The position numbers were made by a program, and so were the translations under genes. Under the pieces are notes generated by a model. That model was not told the origin of the DNA. It saw nothing but the letters and a program-made list of their open reading frames with translations, and made no database searches. Below are positions 16,629 to 29,500 of a DNA stretch of 64,000 bases, piece after piece (position 1 is the stretch's first letter; each line of letters begins with the position of its first letter). This stretch comes from Mollicutes bacterium (GTDB lineage: Bacteria; Bacillota_I; Bacilli_A; Izemoplasmatales; Izemoplasmataceae), in contig PWHD01000060.1 of assembly GCA_003555335.1 (NCBI GenBank), positions 1-64,000 on the forward strand, read 5' to 3'.

Positions 16629-17581
16629 TTGACCACTCCTTTGAGATTTTCATAGTTGAAACGCTGGAAGAAACCAATCTTCCTGAATTTTGTGTACCGG
16701 GCGGTCGTGATTTCGTATGAAGAGCGATTATAGAAAGACTCGAGCGATTTCTGGATGGTCTTGGAAATGGCCTCAAACGTCTTGTCCGGATTGTGGTGGG
16801 CACCGCCGAGCGGTTCTTTGATGATTCCTTCGATGATTCCCATCTCTTCTAGGTCGTAGCTGGTCAGTTTCATGACTTCCGCCGCCTCTTTCGCTTTGCT
16901 GGCGTCCTTCCAAAGAATGCTGGCATAGCCTTCCGGAGAAAGGATTGAATAGATGCTGTTTTCAAGCATATAGACCTGGTTGGCCAGACCGATCGCGAGT
17001 GCGCCGCCGCTGCCGCCTTCACCAAGGATGATGGCAATGACGGGCACACCGAATGCGCTCATGTCGTACAGGTTCCTAGCGATGGCCTCGGCCTGTCCGC
17101 GGGATTCGGCGCCGATACCGGGATAAGCGCCCGGGGTGTCGATCAAAGTGATGATCGGCCGGTCGAACTTGTCGGCCTGCTTCATCAGTCTTAGCGCCTT
17201 GCGATATCCCTCGGGATGGGGCATGGCGAAATTGGTTTCGATGTTTTCTTCGGTGGTCTTGCCCTTTTGCTGCCCGATGATGGTCACCGGTTGTCCGTTA
17301 AAGTTGGCGATGCCGGCGATTATCGCTTTGTCATCACCGTAGTTTCTATCGCCGTGGAGTTCAATGAAATCATCGAAAACACCCTGGATGACATCCCTGG
17401 TCGAAGGGCGCTTGTTGTGGCGGGCAAGAAGAACCCGGTCCCAGGCAGTCAGGTCTTTAAGCATGTTTTGTTTATAATCTTCTATCTTTGATTTGATTGA
17501 TTTGATCGCTTTTTCATCATCGAGTTCCTTGAGCTGGTCTTCAAGCTTGAAAAGCTTTTTTTCTTTTCTTAGAATATCCAT
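16625..17581 (-). CDS. accA: Acetyl-CoA carboxylase carboxyltransferase subunit alpha
   Basis: Forms, with AccD, the carboxyltransferase that moves CO2 from biotin to acetyl-CoA. The 318-residue protein has an N-terminal helical segment and the crotonase-like core with 'TLIDTPGAYPGIGAESRGQ' and GEGGSGGALAIG. It follows accD by four bases. Confidence 0.97.
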   Translation of the reverse strand: MDILRKEKKLFKLEDQLKELDDEKAIKSIKSKIEDYKQNMLKDLTAWDRVLLARHNKRPSTRDVIQGVFDDFIELHGDRNYGDDKAIIAGIANFNGQPVTIIGQQKGKTTEENIETNFAMPHPEGYRKALRLMKQADKFDRPIITLIDTPGAYPGIGAESRGQAEAIARNLYDMSAFGVPVIAIILGEGGSGGALAIGLANQVYMLENSIYSILSPEGYASILWKDASKAKEAAEVMKLTSYDLEEMGIIEGIIKEPLGGAHHNPDKTFEAISKTIQKSLESFYNRSSYEITTARYTKFRKIGFFQRFNYENLKGVVK

Positions 17582-17585
17582 GGTA

Positions 17586-18473
17586 TCAGCTTCCTTTTTC
17601 GTGCATTTTCAGGATCGTGTGCAGCGTATCACGCATCTGATGGCGGTGGACGACCTTGTCGATCATACCTTTTTCAAGCAAGAACTCAGCGCGCTGGAAG
17701 CCTTCAGGAAGTTCTTGTTTGATCGTTTGCTTGATGACGCGGGGTCCGGCGAAACCGATCAGCGCTTTGGGTTCGCTAAGAATGATGTCGCCGAGTGACG
17801 CGAAAGAGGCGGTAACGCCCCCCGTGGTCGGGTGCGTCAGCACACTGACAAAAAGAAGACCTTGGTCGTGTAGTTTTCTGAGTGCGCCAGCAGTCTTGCC
17901 CATCTGCATCAGGCTGAAGATGCCCTCTTGCATCCTGGCACCGCCCGAAGCGATGAACATTACGAGCGGCAGACGTTTGACCATCGCGTACTCGATGCTT
18001 TTGGTCACTTTCTCGCCGACGACACTGCCCATGGATCCCATCATGAAATGGCTGTCCATCACGCCGATGACGAGTGGCAACCCCTTGATCTGTGCATAAC
18101 CGTAGATATAGGCTTCGTCCATCTTGGTCTCTTTTTTTAGTGTTGCGATTTTCTGTTCGTAGCCTTCGATGAAAAGCGGGTCCAAGGTGATATAGCCGAG
18201 TCCCTTCTCCAAGAAGGAAAGCGGATCGATGGTGATATTCAGCCTGTCGATGGCCCGTAGTCTGAAATGGTTTCCGCAGGAGGGGCAGACGAACTTGTCG
18301 GCAATCATATCCTTGGTCATGAATGTCTTTCCGCACTCCGTGCATTTGTCGTAAAGCCCTTTCGGAACATCCGGTGTCTTCGATGTCTGAAGCGGCTTTT
18401 CCCTGAATGTTCTCAGGTTGGACTTGAATTTTTTTTGTTTCTCAAACGCTGATTTGAGCAGATCATGTCTCAT
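17586..18473 (-). CDS. accD: Acetyl-CoA carboxylase carboxyltransferase subunit beta
   Basis: Partner of AccA. The four-cysteine zinc ribbon is at about residues 41-63 (CTECGKTF ... CPSCGNHFRL). The carboxyltransferase core has 'FIASGGARMQEG' and 'THPTTGGVTASFA'. Length 295. Its start overlaps the accC stop by 11 nt. Confidence 0.97.
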   Translation of the reverse strand: MRHDLLKSAFEKQKKFKSNLRTFREKPLQTSKTPDVPKGLYDKCTECGKTFMTKDMIADKFVCPSCGNHFRLRAIDRLNITIDPLSFLEKGLGYITLDPLFIEGYEQKIATLKKETKMDEAYIYGYAQIKGLPLVIGVMDSHFMMGSMGSVVGEKVTKSIEYAMVKRLPLVMFIASGGARMQEGIFSLMQMGKTAGALRKLHDQGLLFVSVLTHPTTGGVTASFASLGDIILSEPKALIGFAGPRVIKQTIKQELPEGFQRAEFLLEKGMIDKVVHRHQMRDTLHTILKMHEKGS

Positions 18474-19815
18474 AATTCAAAAGCCTCTCCATATATTTTT
18501 CGATAAAGGATGTGTCGATATTGTTTTTGACAAACGCTTCCTGCATGAGAATCATCATCAGGAAATACTGGTTTGTATCGATTCCTTCGATGATCAGTTC
18601 TTCCAAAGCGGCCCTGAGATTCCTGATCGCATCGATACGGTCCCTTCCGTGGACGATGAGTTTGCCGACCATTGAATCGTAATAGGGTGAGACCTCGTAA
18701 TCGGTATAGAGCATCGAATCGAAACGGATACCCAGTCCTTGTGGTATGTGCAGGAGTGAAACCTTTCCGGGAGAAGGTTGGAAATTCTTCTTGGGATTTT
18801 CAGCGTTCAGTCGAACCTCGAGGGCATGTCCGTTGAATGTCACATCTTGTTGGGAAAACGAGAGTTTCTCACCCGAAGCGATGCGGATCTGTTCCTTGAC
18901 GATATCGATACCGGTGATCATCTCGGTGACAGGATGTTCGACTTGTATACGTGTATTCATCTCGATGAAATAGAATTCGTCGCCCTTGACGACGAATTCG
19001 ACGGTTCCTGCGTTTTCATAATCGACATACTGCGCGGCTTTGACCGCCGCAGCATGCATTTTTTTGCGTACCTCGTCGCTGAGGTTGGAGGGTGCTTCCT
19101 CGACAACTTTCTGGTTGCGTCTTTGGATGGAACAATCACGCTCGCCGAGGTGGTAGACATTCTTGTATTTGTCCGCGAGAATCTGCACTTCGATATGACG
19201 CGGATTCTCGATGAGTTTCTCGATGTAGACGCCATCATGGTTGAATGCGGCGCGCGCTTCCTGTTTTGCGGAATAAAAGGCCTTTTCAAATTGGTCCAAA
19301 CTGCGTACGAGGCGCATACCGCGCCCGCCGCCGCCGGCACTGGCTTTGATCAGCAACGGAACACCGATCTCCTTCGCGATCTTTTGGCCTTCTGCCAAAG
19401 AAACTTCTTCGGTGCTGCCGGGGACGAGGGGTACGCCGGCTTCCTTCATGAGTTTCTTGGCCATGGACTTATCACCCATTTTTTCAATGACCGATGCGGG
19501 TGGGCCGATGAATGTGATGCCACATGATTCGCAGAGTCCGGCGAATTTCGACTGTTCACTTAAAAAGCCGAAGCCTGGATGGATAGCTTCAGCGCCAGTA
19601 TTGATAGCCGCACTCAAAATGTTTTCCATGTTCAAATAGCTGTCACTCGCACTACTTTCTCCGATACAGATGGCCTCGTCCGCGAGATGGACATGGAGGG
19701 AATCCTCATCGGCTTTGGAATAGACCGCCACGGTGTCAAGCCCGAGCTGTTTGCAGCTCCTGATGATGCGTACCGCAATCTCACCCCGATTCGCAATCAG
19801 TACTTTTTGTACCAT
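18463..19815 (-). CDS. accC: Biotin carboxylase subunit of acetyl-CoA carboxylase
   Basis: ATP-dependent carboxylation of biotin on AccB. The 450-residue protein is an ATP-grasp enzyme: KVLIANRGEIAVRIIRSCK at the start, glycine-rich KASAGGGGRGMR, and 'FIEMNTRIQVEHPVTE' near the active site. Standard length. Start overlaps the accB stop by one base. Confidence 0.98.
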   Translation of the reverse strand: MVQKVLIANRGEIAVRIIRSCKQLGLDTVAVYSKADEDSLHVHLADEAICIGESSASDSYLNMENILSAAINTGAEAIHPGFGFLSEQSKFAGLCESCGITFIGPPASVIEKMGDKSMAKKLMKEAGVPLVPGSTEEVSLAEGQKIAKEIGVPLLIKASAGGGGRGMRLVRSLDQFEKAFYSAKQEARAAFNHDGVYIEKLIENPRHIEVQILADKYKNVYHLGERDCSIQRRNQKVVEEAPSNLSDEVRKKMHAAAVKAAQYVDYENAGTVEFVVKGDEFYFIEMNTRIQVEHPVTEMITGIDIVKEQIRIASGEKLSFSQQDVTFNGHALEVRLNAENPKKNFQPSPGKVSLLHIPQGLGIRFDSMLYTDYEVSPYYDSMVGKLIVHGRDRIDAIRNLRAALEELIIEGIDTNQYFLMMILMQEAFVKNNIDTSFIEKYMERLLNYET

Positions 19816-20255
19816 TACTCAATCTCCATGAGAATCTGATCGTACATGACCATATCACCGTTTTCAACCTGAATGTCGACCACTTTGCCGGTAACCGGGG
19901 CGGAAATTTCATTCATGACTTTCATCGCCTCGATAATGCAAAGGGTCTCCCCTTTTTTCACGGACTGTCCGACACGGACAAACGCAGGTTGATCAGGAGC
20001 GGGCGCTTCATAATAGGTGCCCACAAGCGGCGCTTTCACGAGGGTGTTTGTGTTGATTTCCCTTTCAGGTTGCGCGGTTGTGGGGGCTTCTTTCTGTTTC
20101 ACTTCGTGGATGGTGGTCTGATTCGGCTGTACTGCGACAGAGTCAGCGGTTTTCTTATGCAATTCGATTTTGATATCGTCTTTTTCCAGCTTCATGCTGG
20201 AAAGTTCGGAAGATTCAAACAATTTGATGATTGTCTTAAGCTCTCTATTGTTCAT
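19815..20255 (-). CDS. accB: Biotin carboxyl carrier protein of acetyl-CoA carboxylase
   Basis: A 146-residue carrier with a C-terminal biotinyl domain. The biotin attachment Lys is in IIEAMKVMNEI. A Gln/Thr/Pro/Glu-rich linker at about 37-75 separates it from the N-terminal helix. A FabT-like palindrome lies immediately upstream at 20275-20287, so accB and downstream genes may be regulated separately from acpP. Confidence 0.96.
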   Translation of the reverse strand: MNNRELKTIIKLFESSELSSMKLEKDDIKIELHKKTADSVAVQPNQTTIHEVKQKEAPTTAQPEREINTNTLVKAPLVGTYYEAPAPDQPAFVRVGQSVKKGETLCIIEAMKVMNEISAPVTGKVVDIQVENGDMVMYDQILMEIE

Positions 20256-20274
20256 GGGAACAACTCCTAGATAC

Positions 20275-20287
20275 TTTGATATTCAAA
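20275..20287. promoter_or_regulatory. FabT-like operator between acpP and accB
   Basis: TTTGATATTCAAA: arms TTTGA/TCAAA around a TAT centre. It matches the FabT (MarR family) consensus TTTGATNATCAAA of Lactobacillales closely. An identical 13-mer lies upstream of acpP. Confidence 0.6.
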
Positions 20288-20319
20288 TATAATTACGAGA
20301 AAAAAATAATAAGGAATAC

Positions 20320-20544
20320 CTATTGTACCTTCTCTATATATTTTACAACGTCTCCAACGGTTTTCAGTTTTTGAACTTCATCATCGGCAACCGTGATATC
20401 GAAAGTTTCCTCCAAAGCCATCACAAGTTCGACGACATCCAGAGAATCAGCACCAAGATCATCCAGAATACTGGCATCTTCGGTCACGATTTCCTTGTCC
20501 ACATCAAGTTCCTCAACAATGAGGTCCCTAACTTTATCAAACAT
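20320..20544 (-). CDS. acpP: Acyl carrier protein
   Basis: The 74-residue acidic carrier of growing acyl chains. The phosphopantetheine Ser is in DLGADSLDVVELVMALEE. The start ATG at 20542-20544 has AGGAGG seven bases upstream; an in-frame ATG two codons earlier would lie too close to the ribosome site. First gene of the fatty acid operon, behind a consensus promoter and an operator. Confidence 0.97.
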   Translation of the reverse strand: MFDKVRDLIVEELDVDKEIVTEDASILDDLGADSLDVVELVMALEETFDITVADDEVQKLKTVGDVVKYIEKVQ

Positions 20545-20566
20545 AGTCATTCCTCCTTTCAAAGGC

Positions 20567-20595
20567 ATTATAAAAGTTAAGCGGTGGTTTGTCAA
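20567..20595 (-). promoter_or_regulatory. Promoter of the acpP-acc-fab operon
   Basis: Perfect TTGACA (20590-20595), 17 nt, TATAAT (20567-20572) on the minus strand. The operator at 20601-20613 sits 5 bp upstream of the -35. Confidence 0.9.
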
Positions 20596-20600
20596 ACTAT

Positions 20601-20613
20601 TTTGATATTCAAA
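20601..20613. promoter_or_regulatory. FabT-like operator upstream of acpP promoter
   Basis: TTTGATATTCAAA, identical to the copy at 20275-20287. Two identical palindromes at the two operon control points of a fatty acid cluster support a dedicated regulator, which is not encoded in the window. Confidence 0.65.
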
Positions 20614-20833
20614 GAAAAACGATACGCTTACATGACCGCATTATCATATGTATGTAAACTGATATGAACCTTTCTTCATTATCATCAACAAGTTTTCATG
20701 TTGCAATAATGATTAAAAAGCAAGTAACAAAGACCCGCATATCTTTAGATAATGAAAGAAAATCTTGGAGGTTTCGAAGCTTGTTTTTTAGTACGCAGGC
20801 GAACTTATTAAAATATGCATTTTTACAATTATT
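20614..20833. other. AT-rich gap with no supported gene
   Basis: About 220 bp between birA and the acpP operator. It is richer in A+T than its surroundings. I see no convincing terminator, coding frame with a ribosome site, or RNA motif. A plus-strand frame from 20664 runs antisense into birA and has no family resemblance. Confidence 0.4.
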
Positions 20834-21508
20834 TCAATTAGAGGCCGGGGCATCGAAATTCAATTCGGTACATGGAACCCAACGGTCTTCGAAGAAACAC
20901 TCGAATTTCTGATTGAGTTCGGTTATTTCGACAAGGGTTCCATTGAAAAAAGCATAAACCGGTCTTTCGAAAACTGCTTTTTTGTACGTGTCGAACAACG
21001 TGGCGTAGGGTTGCTCAAGATAATATTTCATATTCTTGATCAGGTTATCTTTTAACTTGAAGATACTGTGTTCTTCTTTCGTTATGGTTCTGATCGAGGT
21101 TGCATTCAGGTCCTTTCGTCCTTTGAAATCCTCATTGACATTCAGTCCGATTCCGATAATGGTTCTTTCCTTTTCATGAAGCCGCTCGATGAGAATGCCA
21201 CAGATTTTTCCATCGGTGCTATAGAGATCGTTTGGAAGTTTGACTGTCACAGGGATTTCCAGATCAAGCAACGTCTGCCTCACTGTCAGTGTGGCAATCA
21301 TAAGCGCTTGGAAGTGGTTGATGTTTTGTCTGATCAGAAAAGAACCGAGGAAGTTCTTTCCTGGTTCTGATTGCCAGGTTCTTTCCCGTCGGCCCTTTCC
21401 GGCGGTCTGGAAGTCTGTGGTGACCAGGGTGTTTTCATTGAAGGAACCGAGATGGTCTTTCATATAGCGATTGGTCGAATCTATTCTCTTCAGATGGAAG
21501 TGTCTCAT
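20834..21508 (-). CDS. birA: Biotin-[acetyl-CoA-carboxylase] ligase, no DNA-binding domain
   Basis: Attaches biotin to AccB. The 224-residue protein has the class motif QTAGKGRRERTW and KLPNDLY, 'KICGILIER' and a final small beta domain. The N-terminal helix-turn-helix of bifunctional BirA is missing, so it is a group I ligase that does not act as a repressor. It lies just upstream of the fatty acid operon on the same strand but with its own short leader after the dps terminator. Confidence 0.92.
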   Translation of the reverse strand: MRHFHLKRIDSTNRYMKDHLGSFNENTLVTTDFQTAGKGRRERTWQSEPGKNFLGSFLIRQNINHFQALMIATLTVRQTLLDLEIPVTVKLPNDLYSTDGKICGILIERLHEKERTIIGIGLNVNEDFKGRKDLNATSIRTITKEEHSIFKLKDNLIKNMKYYLEQPYATLFDTYKKAVFERPVYAFFNGTLVEITELNQKFECFFEDRWVPCTELNFDAPASN

Positions 21509-21555
21509 GGAATCATCAATCCTCGATCGTTATTTGTTTTAATAGATGTTGACGA

Positions 21556-21592
21556 TAAAAAAACACCTGGGCTGAGCCCAGGCGTTTTTGGT
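21556..21592 (-). terminator. Terminator after dps
   Basis: AAAAACGCCTGGGC-TCA-GCCCAGGTGTTTTTTT on the minus strand. Strong GC stem plus T run. Confidence 0.9.
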
Positions 21593-21595
21593 TGA

Positions 21596-22033
21596 TTATT
21601 TGAGTGCTTGCGCCATGAACCAGAGTTCTTTGTCAAACGCTGCGATTTCATCTTCCAGCATCGCGACAGTGACAAAATCATTGGCATCATCGGCGATATT
21701 GCGAATTTCAGTGGCGAGATCACGAAGTTTTGTGAGCTCTTCTTTGAGGATTTCGTATACCTCTTCAGTTTGATAGTCCTTGTTTTCGATTTCCTTCACA
21801 TTGGTGACTTCCAGATAGGATTTCATGGAAGCGAGTGGGAACTCGCCCAGCATTTTGAGACGTTCGGCAACTTCGTCATAGTTTTCAAAGAGCATGTCAT
21901 AGAGTTTTTCAACATAGACATGAACCTGCTCGAAACGCTCGCCTACCACATTCCAGTGCAGATTGTGGAATTTGACGTTAAGCACGGCCAGATCGGCCAC
22001 GTATTGATTCATCAGTTTTACTTGTTTTTCCAT
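21596..22033 (-). CDS. dps: Dps-family ferritin-like DNA-protection protein
   Basis: A 145-residue four-helix protein of the Dps/miniferritin family that stores iron and detoxifies peroxide as a dodecamer. The inter-subunit ferroxidase ligands are in KFHNLHWNVVG (His) and LYDMLFENYDEVAERL (Asp, Glu). There is no basic N-terminal tail, so DNA binding is uncertain. AGGAGG precedes the ATG. Monocistronic, with its own promoter and terminator. No clear PerR box was found. Confidence 0.93.
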   Translation of the reverse strand: MEKQVKLMNQYVADLAVLNVKFHNLHWNVVGERFEQVHVYVEKLYDMLFENYDEVAERLKMLGEFPLASMKSYLEVTNVKEIENKDYQTEEVYEILKEELTKLRDLATEIRNIADDANDFVTVAMLEDEIAAFDKELWFMAQALK

Positions 22034-22064
22034 AGTTATAACCTCCTAAATTTAATTCATTTTT

Positions 22065-22070
22065 ATTATA
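22065..22070 (-). promoter_or_regulatory. Extended -10 promoter of dps
   Basis: TATAAT preceded by TGT (TGnTATAAT) 32 nt upstream of the dps start. The -35 (TTTGTG at 17 nt) is poor. Confidence 0.6.
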
Positions 22071-22135
22071 ACACAGTGGCTTCCAAACACAAACAAAACG
22101 CTTCATCAAAAGGTTTGTGAGTAGTGGTCCGGTTT

Positions 22136-22528
22136 TCAGCGTTTCGACGCCTGGGCTTCCCGGATGTTTCTTCTGAGTTCTTTTTCGGCTTGCAGGAAGT
22201 CCTGGGTACGGCGGCGGTTTTCCTCAAGACGGCTTTTGCGGACTTCATCGAGATGTTGCATCGCATTGTCCTTGTCACGGCCGACATGCGCTTCCTGGGC
22301 GATGACGTTGATGGTGTTGTCCTGATTTTCAAGCGCCGCATTGATAACCACGATAAAGACATGTTTGTTTTCTTTAACAAGCTTGATATAACCGACATCG
22401 ATGGCGGATATCAGTGGCGCATGGTCTTTGAGGACGGCGAAGTCACCGTTGTTTTTGGAACTCACGACAATATAATCGATTTCTTCGTTGTAGAGTTCAC
22501 CACTCGGTGTGATCACAACGATTTTCAT
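22136..22528 (-). CDS. atpC: ATP synthase subunit epsilon
   Basis: Central stalk subunit and inhibitor of F1. 130 residues with an N-terminal beta sandwich ('VITPSGELYNEEIDYIVV', 'GDFAVLKDHAPLISAI') and a C-terminal helical hairpin. Last gene of the atp operon, eight bases after atpD. Confidence 0.95.
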   Translation of the reverse strand: MKIVVITPSGELYNEEIDYIVVSSKNNGDFAVLKDHAPLISAIDVGYIKLVKENKHVFIVVINAALENQDNTINVIAQEAHVGRDKDNAMQHLDEVRKSRLEENRRRTQDFLQAEKELRRNIREAQASKR

Positions 22529-22536
22529 AACATCAC

Positions 22537-24848
<2,312 letters not shown>

Positions 24849-24860
24849 GGGCTCACCACC

Positions 24861-26381
<1,521 letters not shown>

Positions 26382-26897
26382 CTATTTTTTCAAACGACTT
26401 TTCAGCTGATTGAGGGTGCGGTTGACCGTGTTGTCAACCACCATGCCTTCAAATTCAAAACGAAGGCCGCCGATAATCGTCTTGTCGGTACGGTTTTCAA
26501 GTGTCACTTTCCGGTTATACCGGTTCTCGTATTCCTCTTTGAGGTTCTGTATTCTTTTTTTATCCAGGGGCTCTTTGCTGTAGACGACAACGGCCATGCG
26601 TCTATGCATTTTGTCGATGAGGGCCGCGAATGAGCCGTAGATGTCCTCAAGAATCTCAAAGCGATTGTTCTCGATGACGACAAACAGAAAATCCTTCAAG
26701 AGTGCGGGGAAATCCATGGCACGGATCACGTCTTTTTTTTCATTCTTCTTGATCTTGGGATGACGAAAAAAAAGCATATCCTTCTCGTCGAGACTTTTCA
26801 GGAAAGCAGCGAAGGTCTCTTTGATTTCTTCGAGGTCATCTTGTTCCCTGGACAGCTCAAAAAGTGCGACGGCGTATTGTTCGCTTTGCGCACTCAT
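26382..26897 (-). CDS. atpH: ATP synthase subunit delta
   Basis: Peripheral stalk subunit on top of F1. 171 residues. The C-terminal beta strand region TDKTIIGGLRFEFEGMVVDNTV is the best conserved part of the family. Start overlaps atpF stop (ATGA). Confidence 0.94.
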   Translation of the reverse strand: MSAQSEQYAVALFELSREQDDLEEIKETFAAFLKSLDEKDMLFFRHPKIKKNEKKDVIRAMDFPALLKDFLFVVIENNRFEILEDIYGSFAALIDKMHRRMAVVVYSKEPLDKKRIQNLKEEYENRYNRKVTLENRTDKTIIGGLRFEFEGMVVDNTVNRTLNQLKSRLKK

Positions 26898-27430
26898 TGT
26901 TTTTGAACCTCTTCGATTGCTTCATCAATCAGCTTGTCATAGACACTTTTCGAGATTTTCTTTTGAATGGCCTTCTTCGTTAGTTCCGTCGCGATGTCGA
27001 TGATTTCGTTGCGCATCTTGTTGCGGGCAAGTTCAATCTCTTTTTCTAGATCCTTGCGCGCGTCTTTCCTGATTCGCTCAGCTTCTTCCTTGGCTTCATT
27101 GATGATGTCACGGCGCTTGTCATCACCCTGGCTCTTCGCGTCATCAATAATCTTTCTCGCTTTTTCCTTTGCTTCGCTGAGCTCGGTTTTCGCATCGCTT
27201 CTGAGCTGTTTGGCCTCTTCGTTTTGTTCGTTGGCTTCGTTCAGTTCCTGATCGACGATCTCATGACGTTTTTCAATGAAAGCGGTGATTTTGTCCCAAA
27301 AGAATACCTTCACAACAACCATCAAGAGGATTGTGGCAATAATCTGGATTACCATCTCTATCGGATCGAGCGCGGTCAATCCCGAAAATTCGATTAGTCT
27401 TCTTATAGCCTGTGCAACAGTTTCCATCAT
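26894..27430 (-). CDS. atpF: ATP synthase subunit b
   Basis: Peripheral stalk of Fo. 178 residues: one N-terminal membrane segment (about 27-45) followed by a long charged helix rich in Glu, Lys, Arg and Ala. Two adjacent ATG codons are possible; the second (27425-27427) is better spaced from AGGAGG. Confidence 0.95.
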   Translation of the reverse strand: MMETVAQAIRRLIEFSGLTALDPIEMVIQIIATILLMVVVKVFFWDKITAFIEKRHEIVDQELNEANEQNEEAKQLRSDAKTELSEAKEKARKIIDDAKSQGDDKRRDIINEAKEEAERIRKDARKDLEKEIELARNKMRNEIIDIATELTKKAIQKKISKSVYDKLIDEAIEEVQKQ

Positions 27431-27450
27431 GTTGCCTCCTTACTTGAATG

Positions 27451-27729
<279 letters not shown>

Positions 27730-27756
27730 TTATTTTTTATATTTTTGTTATTTTTG

Positions 27757-28407
27757 TTAAGCATCTTCTGTCTGAATCGCCATTGACACGAAAACGGTCA
27801 ACAGCATGAAGTACACAAAGGCCTGGATAAGGCCGAAACCGATATTGAAAATCGGATGCGCGACAAACGTCAACGGAATCACACTGACAAATCCCGGCAA
27901 TAGACCGAGAAATAGGACCGTCACAACGCTACCGCTCAGCAGGTTACCGAAAAGACGCAGTCCCATCGCGGTGGTGGTGGATATCTCGCTGATGAGATTG
28001 AGCGGGAACAAAAAGGGTGAAGGGCTCATCAGGTCCTTGATTCTTTTTATCGGGGTACGGACGATCAAGCCGGATATCTGGACGATGAGAAACGCTAGAA
28101 TGCTGAACCCTAGCGCGATATTGATGTTAGCCAGTGGGTTGTTCAGCCCGAAAAGCGCCGAAGTGTTCGCGAGCGCGAGATAAAGGAGCACCGTAATCAA
28201 AATGGGAGAGAATGTCTTCCAGTGTCTGCCATAAAACTGTCTTATGAAGCTGTTCAATCCGTCAATCATCATGATGACGAGAAAGATCGGTCCTTTGATT
28301 GGTTGGCCGGGATCCATTTTTTCAACTTTCCTTCCGGCTATCGGCAACAGGATGATCAGCAGGATGATCACAAGCAGTGAGGTAAACATGTTCGGACTAA
28401 GCGTCAT
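27757..28407 (-). CDS. atpB: ATP synthase subunit a
   Basis: Fo stator channel, 216 residues with five to six membrane helices. The essential Arg is in TTTAMGLRLFGNLLSG. Start overlaps the stop of the upstream atpI-like gene by 11 nt. Confidence 0.96.
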   Translation of the reverse strand: MTLSPNMFTSLLVIILLIILLPIAGRKVEKMDPGQPIKGPIFLVIMMIDGLNSFIRQFYGRHWKTFSPILITVLLYLALANTSALFGLNNPLANINIALGFSILAFLIVQISGLIVRTPIKRIKDLMSPSPFLFPLNLISEISTTTAMGLRLFGNLLSGSVVTVLFLGLLPGFVSVIPLTFVAHPIFNIGFGLIQAFVYFMLLTVFVSMAIQTEDA

Positions 28408-28789
28408 TGCTATCGCCTCCTTTGAAGATGAGCGCCGTGATCAAAAGCGCGACCTTGAATGAAGTGAAACCGACAAAAACAGGAATCACCATGAGGCCTT
28501 CTGAGAAATAAGCGATCACCAGAATAAGCGCATAGAAGAAAAAGCGGAACACGTAGTTCCTTATCGTGATACGTTGAAGCTGCGATGCATCACTGTGAGC
28601 CTGTCTCATCGTGGTCTTATAATTGTGGCTCATCAGCATGACACTGACGACCGAACCGAGAAAAAAACTCACTGCGATGGTGCTTTGGTCAAACTCAGTG
28701 AAGTTGAACACGATGAAGGCAAGCGCGGACATGACCAGTATATAGGGCCAAACGACCGTGAAAGTTTTGATAAATACATTTTCATTCAT
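28397..28789 (-). CDS. atpI: ATP synthase subunit I-like membrane protein
   Basis: A 130-residue protein with four hydrophobic segments, in the usual place of AtpI, which assists c-ring assembly. Sequence identity to the family is not obvious by eye, so the name rests mostly on position and topology. The start ATG at 28787-28789 has GGGGGG upstream and overlaps the stop of the preceding gene (TGA within ATGA). Confidence 0.7.
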   Translation of the reverse strand: MNENVFIKTFTVVWPYILVMSALAFIVFNFTEFDQSTIAVSFFLGSVVSVMLMSHNYKTTMRQAHSDASQLQRITIRNYVFRFFFYALILVIAYFSEGLMVIPVFVGFTSFKVALLITALIFKGGDSNDA

Positions 28790-29003
28790 TGTTTTTTCCC
28801 CCCAGGCTATAGACACGACGCATGAAGTTGATCACAGCCGCTAAAGCACCGACCACCATGAACACAATAACAAACAGTCTTTCGAAATCGAATAGACTGT
28901 CCACGCCTCGTCCGATGAAATAACCAATCGCGATGGCCACAATCATCTCCCAGATAAAATTACTGGCGATAGCCAGCAATCTGAATAGGAACTTCTTGTC
29001 CAT
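28782..29003 (-). CDS. atpZ: AtpZ/AtpI-family small membrane protein
   Basis: 73 residues with two membrane helices. The first contains 'GYFIGRGVDSLF', the Gly/Asp pattern of AtpZ proteins that precede F-ATPase operons and have been proposed to form a Mg2+/Ca2+ channel with AtpI. It lies between rpiB and the atpI-like gene. Confidence 0.75.
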   Translation of the reverse strand: MDKKFLFRLLAIASNFIWEMIVAIAIGYFIGRGVDSLFDFERLFVIVFMVVGALAAVINFMRRVYSLGGKNNE

Positions 29004-29030
29004 GATTATGCCATCGCCTTTCTGAAGACA

Positions 29031-29465
29031 TCAGTCTTTGCCGATCTTGTCGACACGTCTTTGATGACGCTCTTCACCTGAAAATTCGGTATCGAGCCAC
29101 ACCTCAACAATCGCTTTGGCGAGATCGGGGCCGACAACGCGACCGCCGATGCAAAGTACATTCGCATCATTGTGCAGTCGGCTCAACTCGGCAGTAAAAA
29201 CATCCTGGTTCAAAGAAGCTCTGACGCCTTCGACCTTGTTTGCCTGCATGCTCATACCGACACCGGTGCCACACATGAGAATACCGCGATCGAAGTCTCC
29301 GTCGCGAACGGCTTTCGATACTTCAAGGGCAATGTCGGGATAGTCGCAACTTTCCCTGTCATACGTCCCATAATCCTTGAATCCGAGCCCTCTTTCCTGC
29401 AGATAATCGACAACAATCTGTTTCAGGTCGTAGCCCGCATGATCCGATCCGATTGCAATTTTCAT
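29031..29465 (-). CDS. rpiB: Ribose-5-phosphate isomerase B
   Basis: Interconverts ribose-5-P and ribulose-5-P. 144 residues with AIGSDHAGYDLK, the active-site Cys in GILMCGTGVGMSMQANK and the final CIGGRVVG. The ATG at 29463-29465 is chosen. No terminator separates it from atpZ (27 nt), so it heads the atp transcript; in many Bacilli rpiB is also near atp genes. Confidence 0.96.
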   Translation of the reverse strand: MKIAIGSDHAGYDLKQIVVDYLQERGLGFKDYGTYDRESCDYPDIALEVSKAVRDGDFDRGILMCGTGVGMSMQANKVEGVRASLNQDVFTAELSRLHNDANVLCIGGRVVGPDLAKAIVEVWLDTEFSGEERHQRRVDKIGKD

Positions 29466-29500
29466 CAAAAATCACCTCTCATGGGTTTTCTACCCCATCC

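Noticed and set aside
20664..20912. Plus-strand open frame of 82 codons antisense to birA and across the acpP-birA gap
   Set aside because: No ribosome site, no family resemblance, and most of the second half is the complement of birA.
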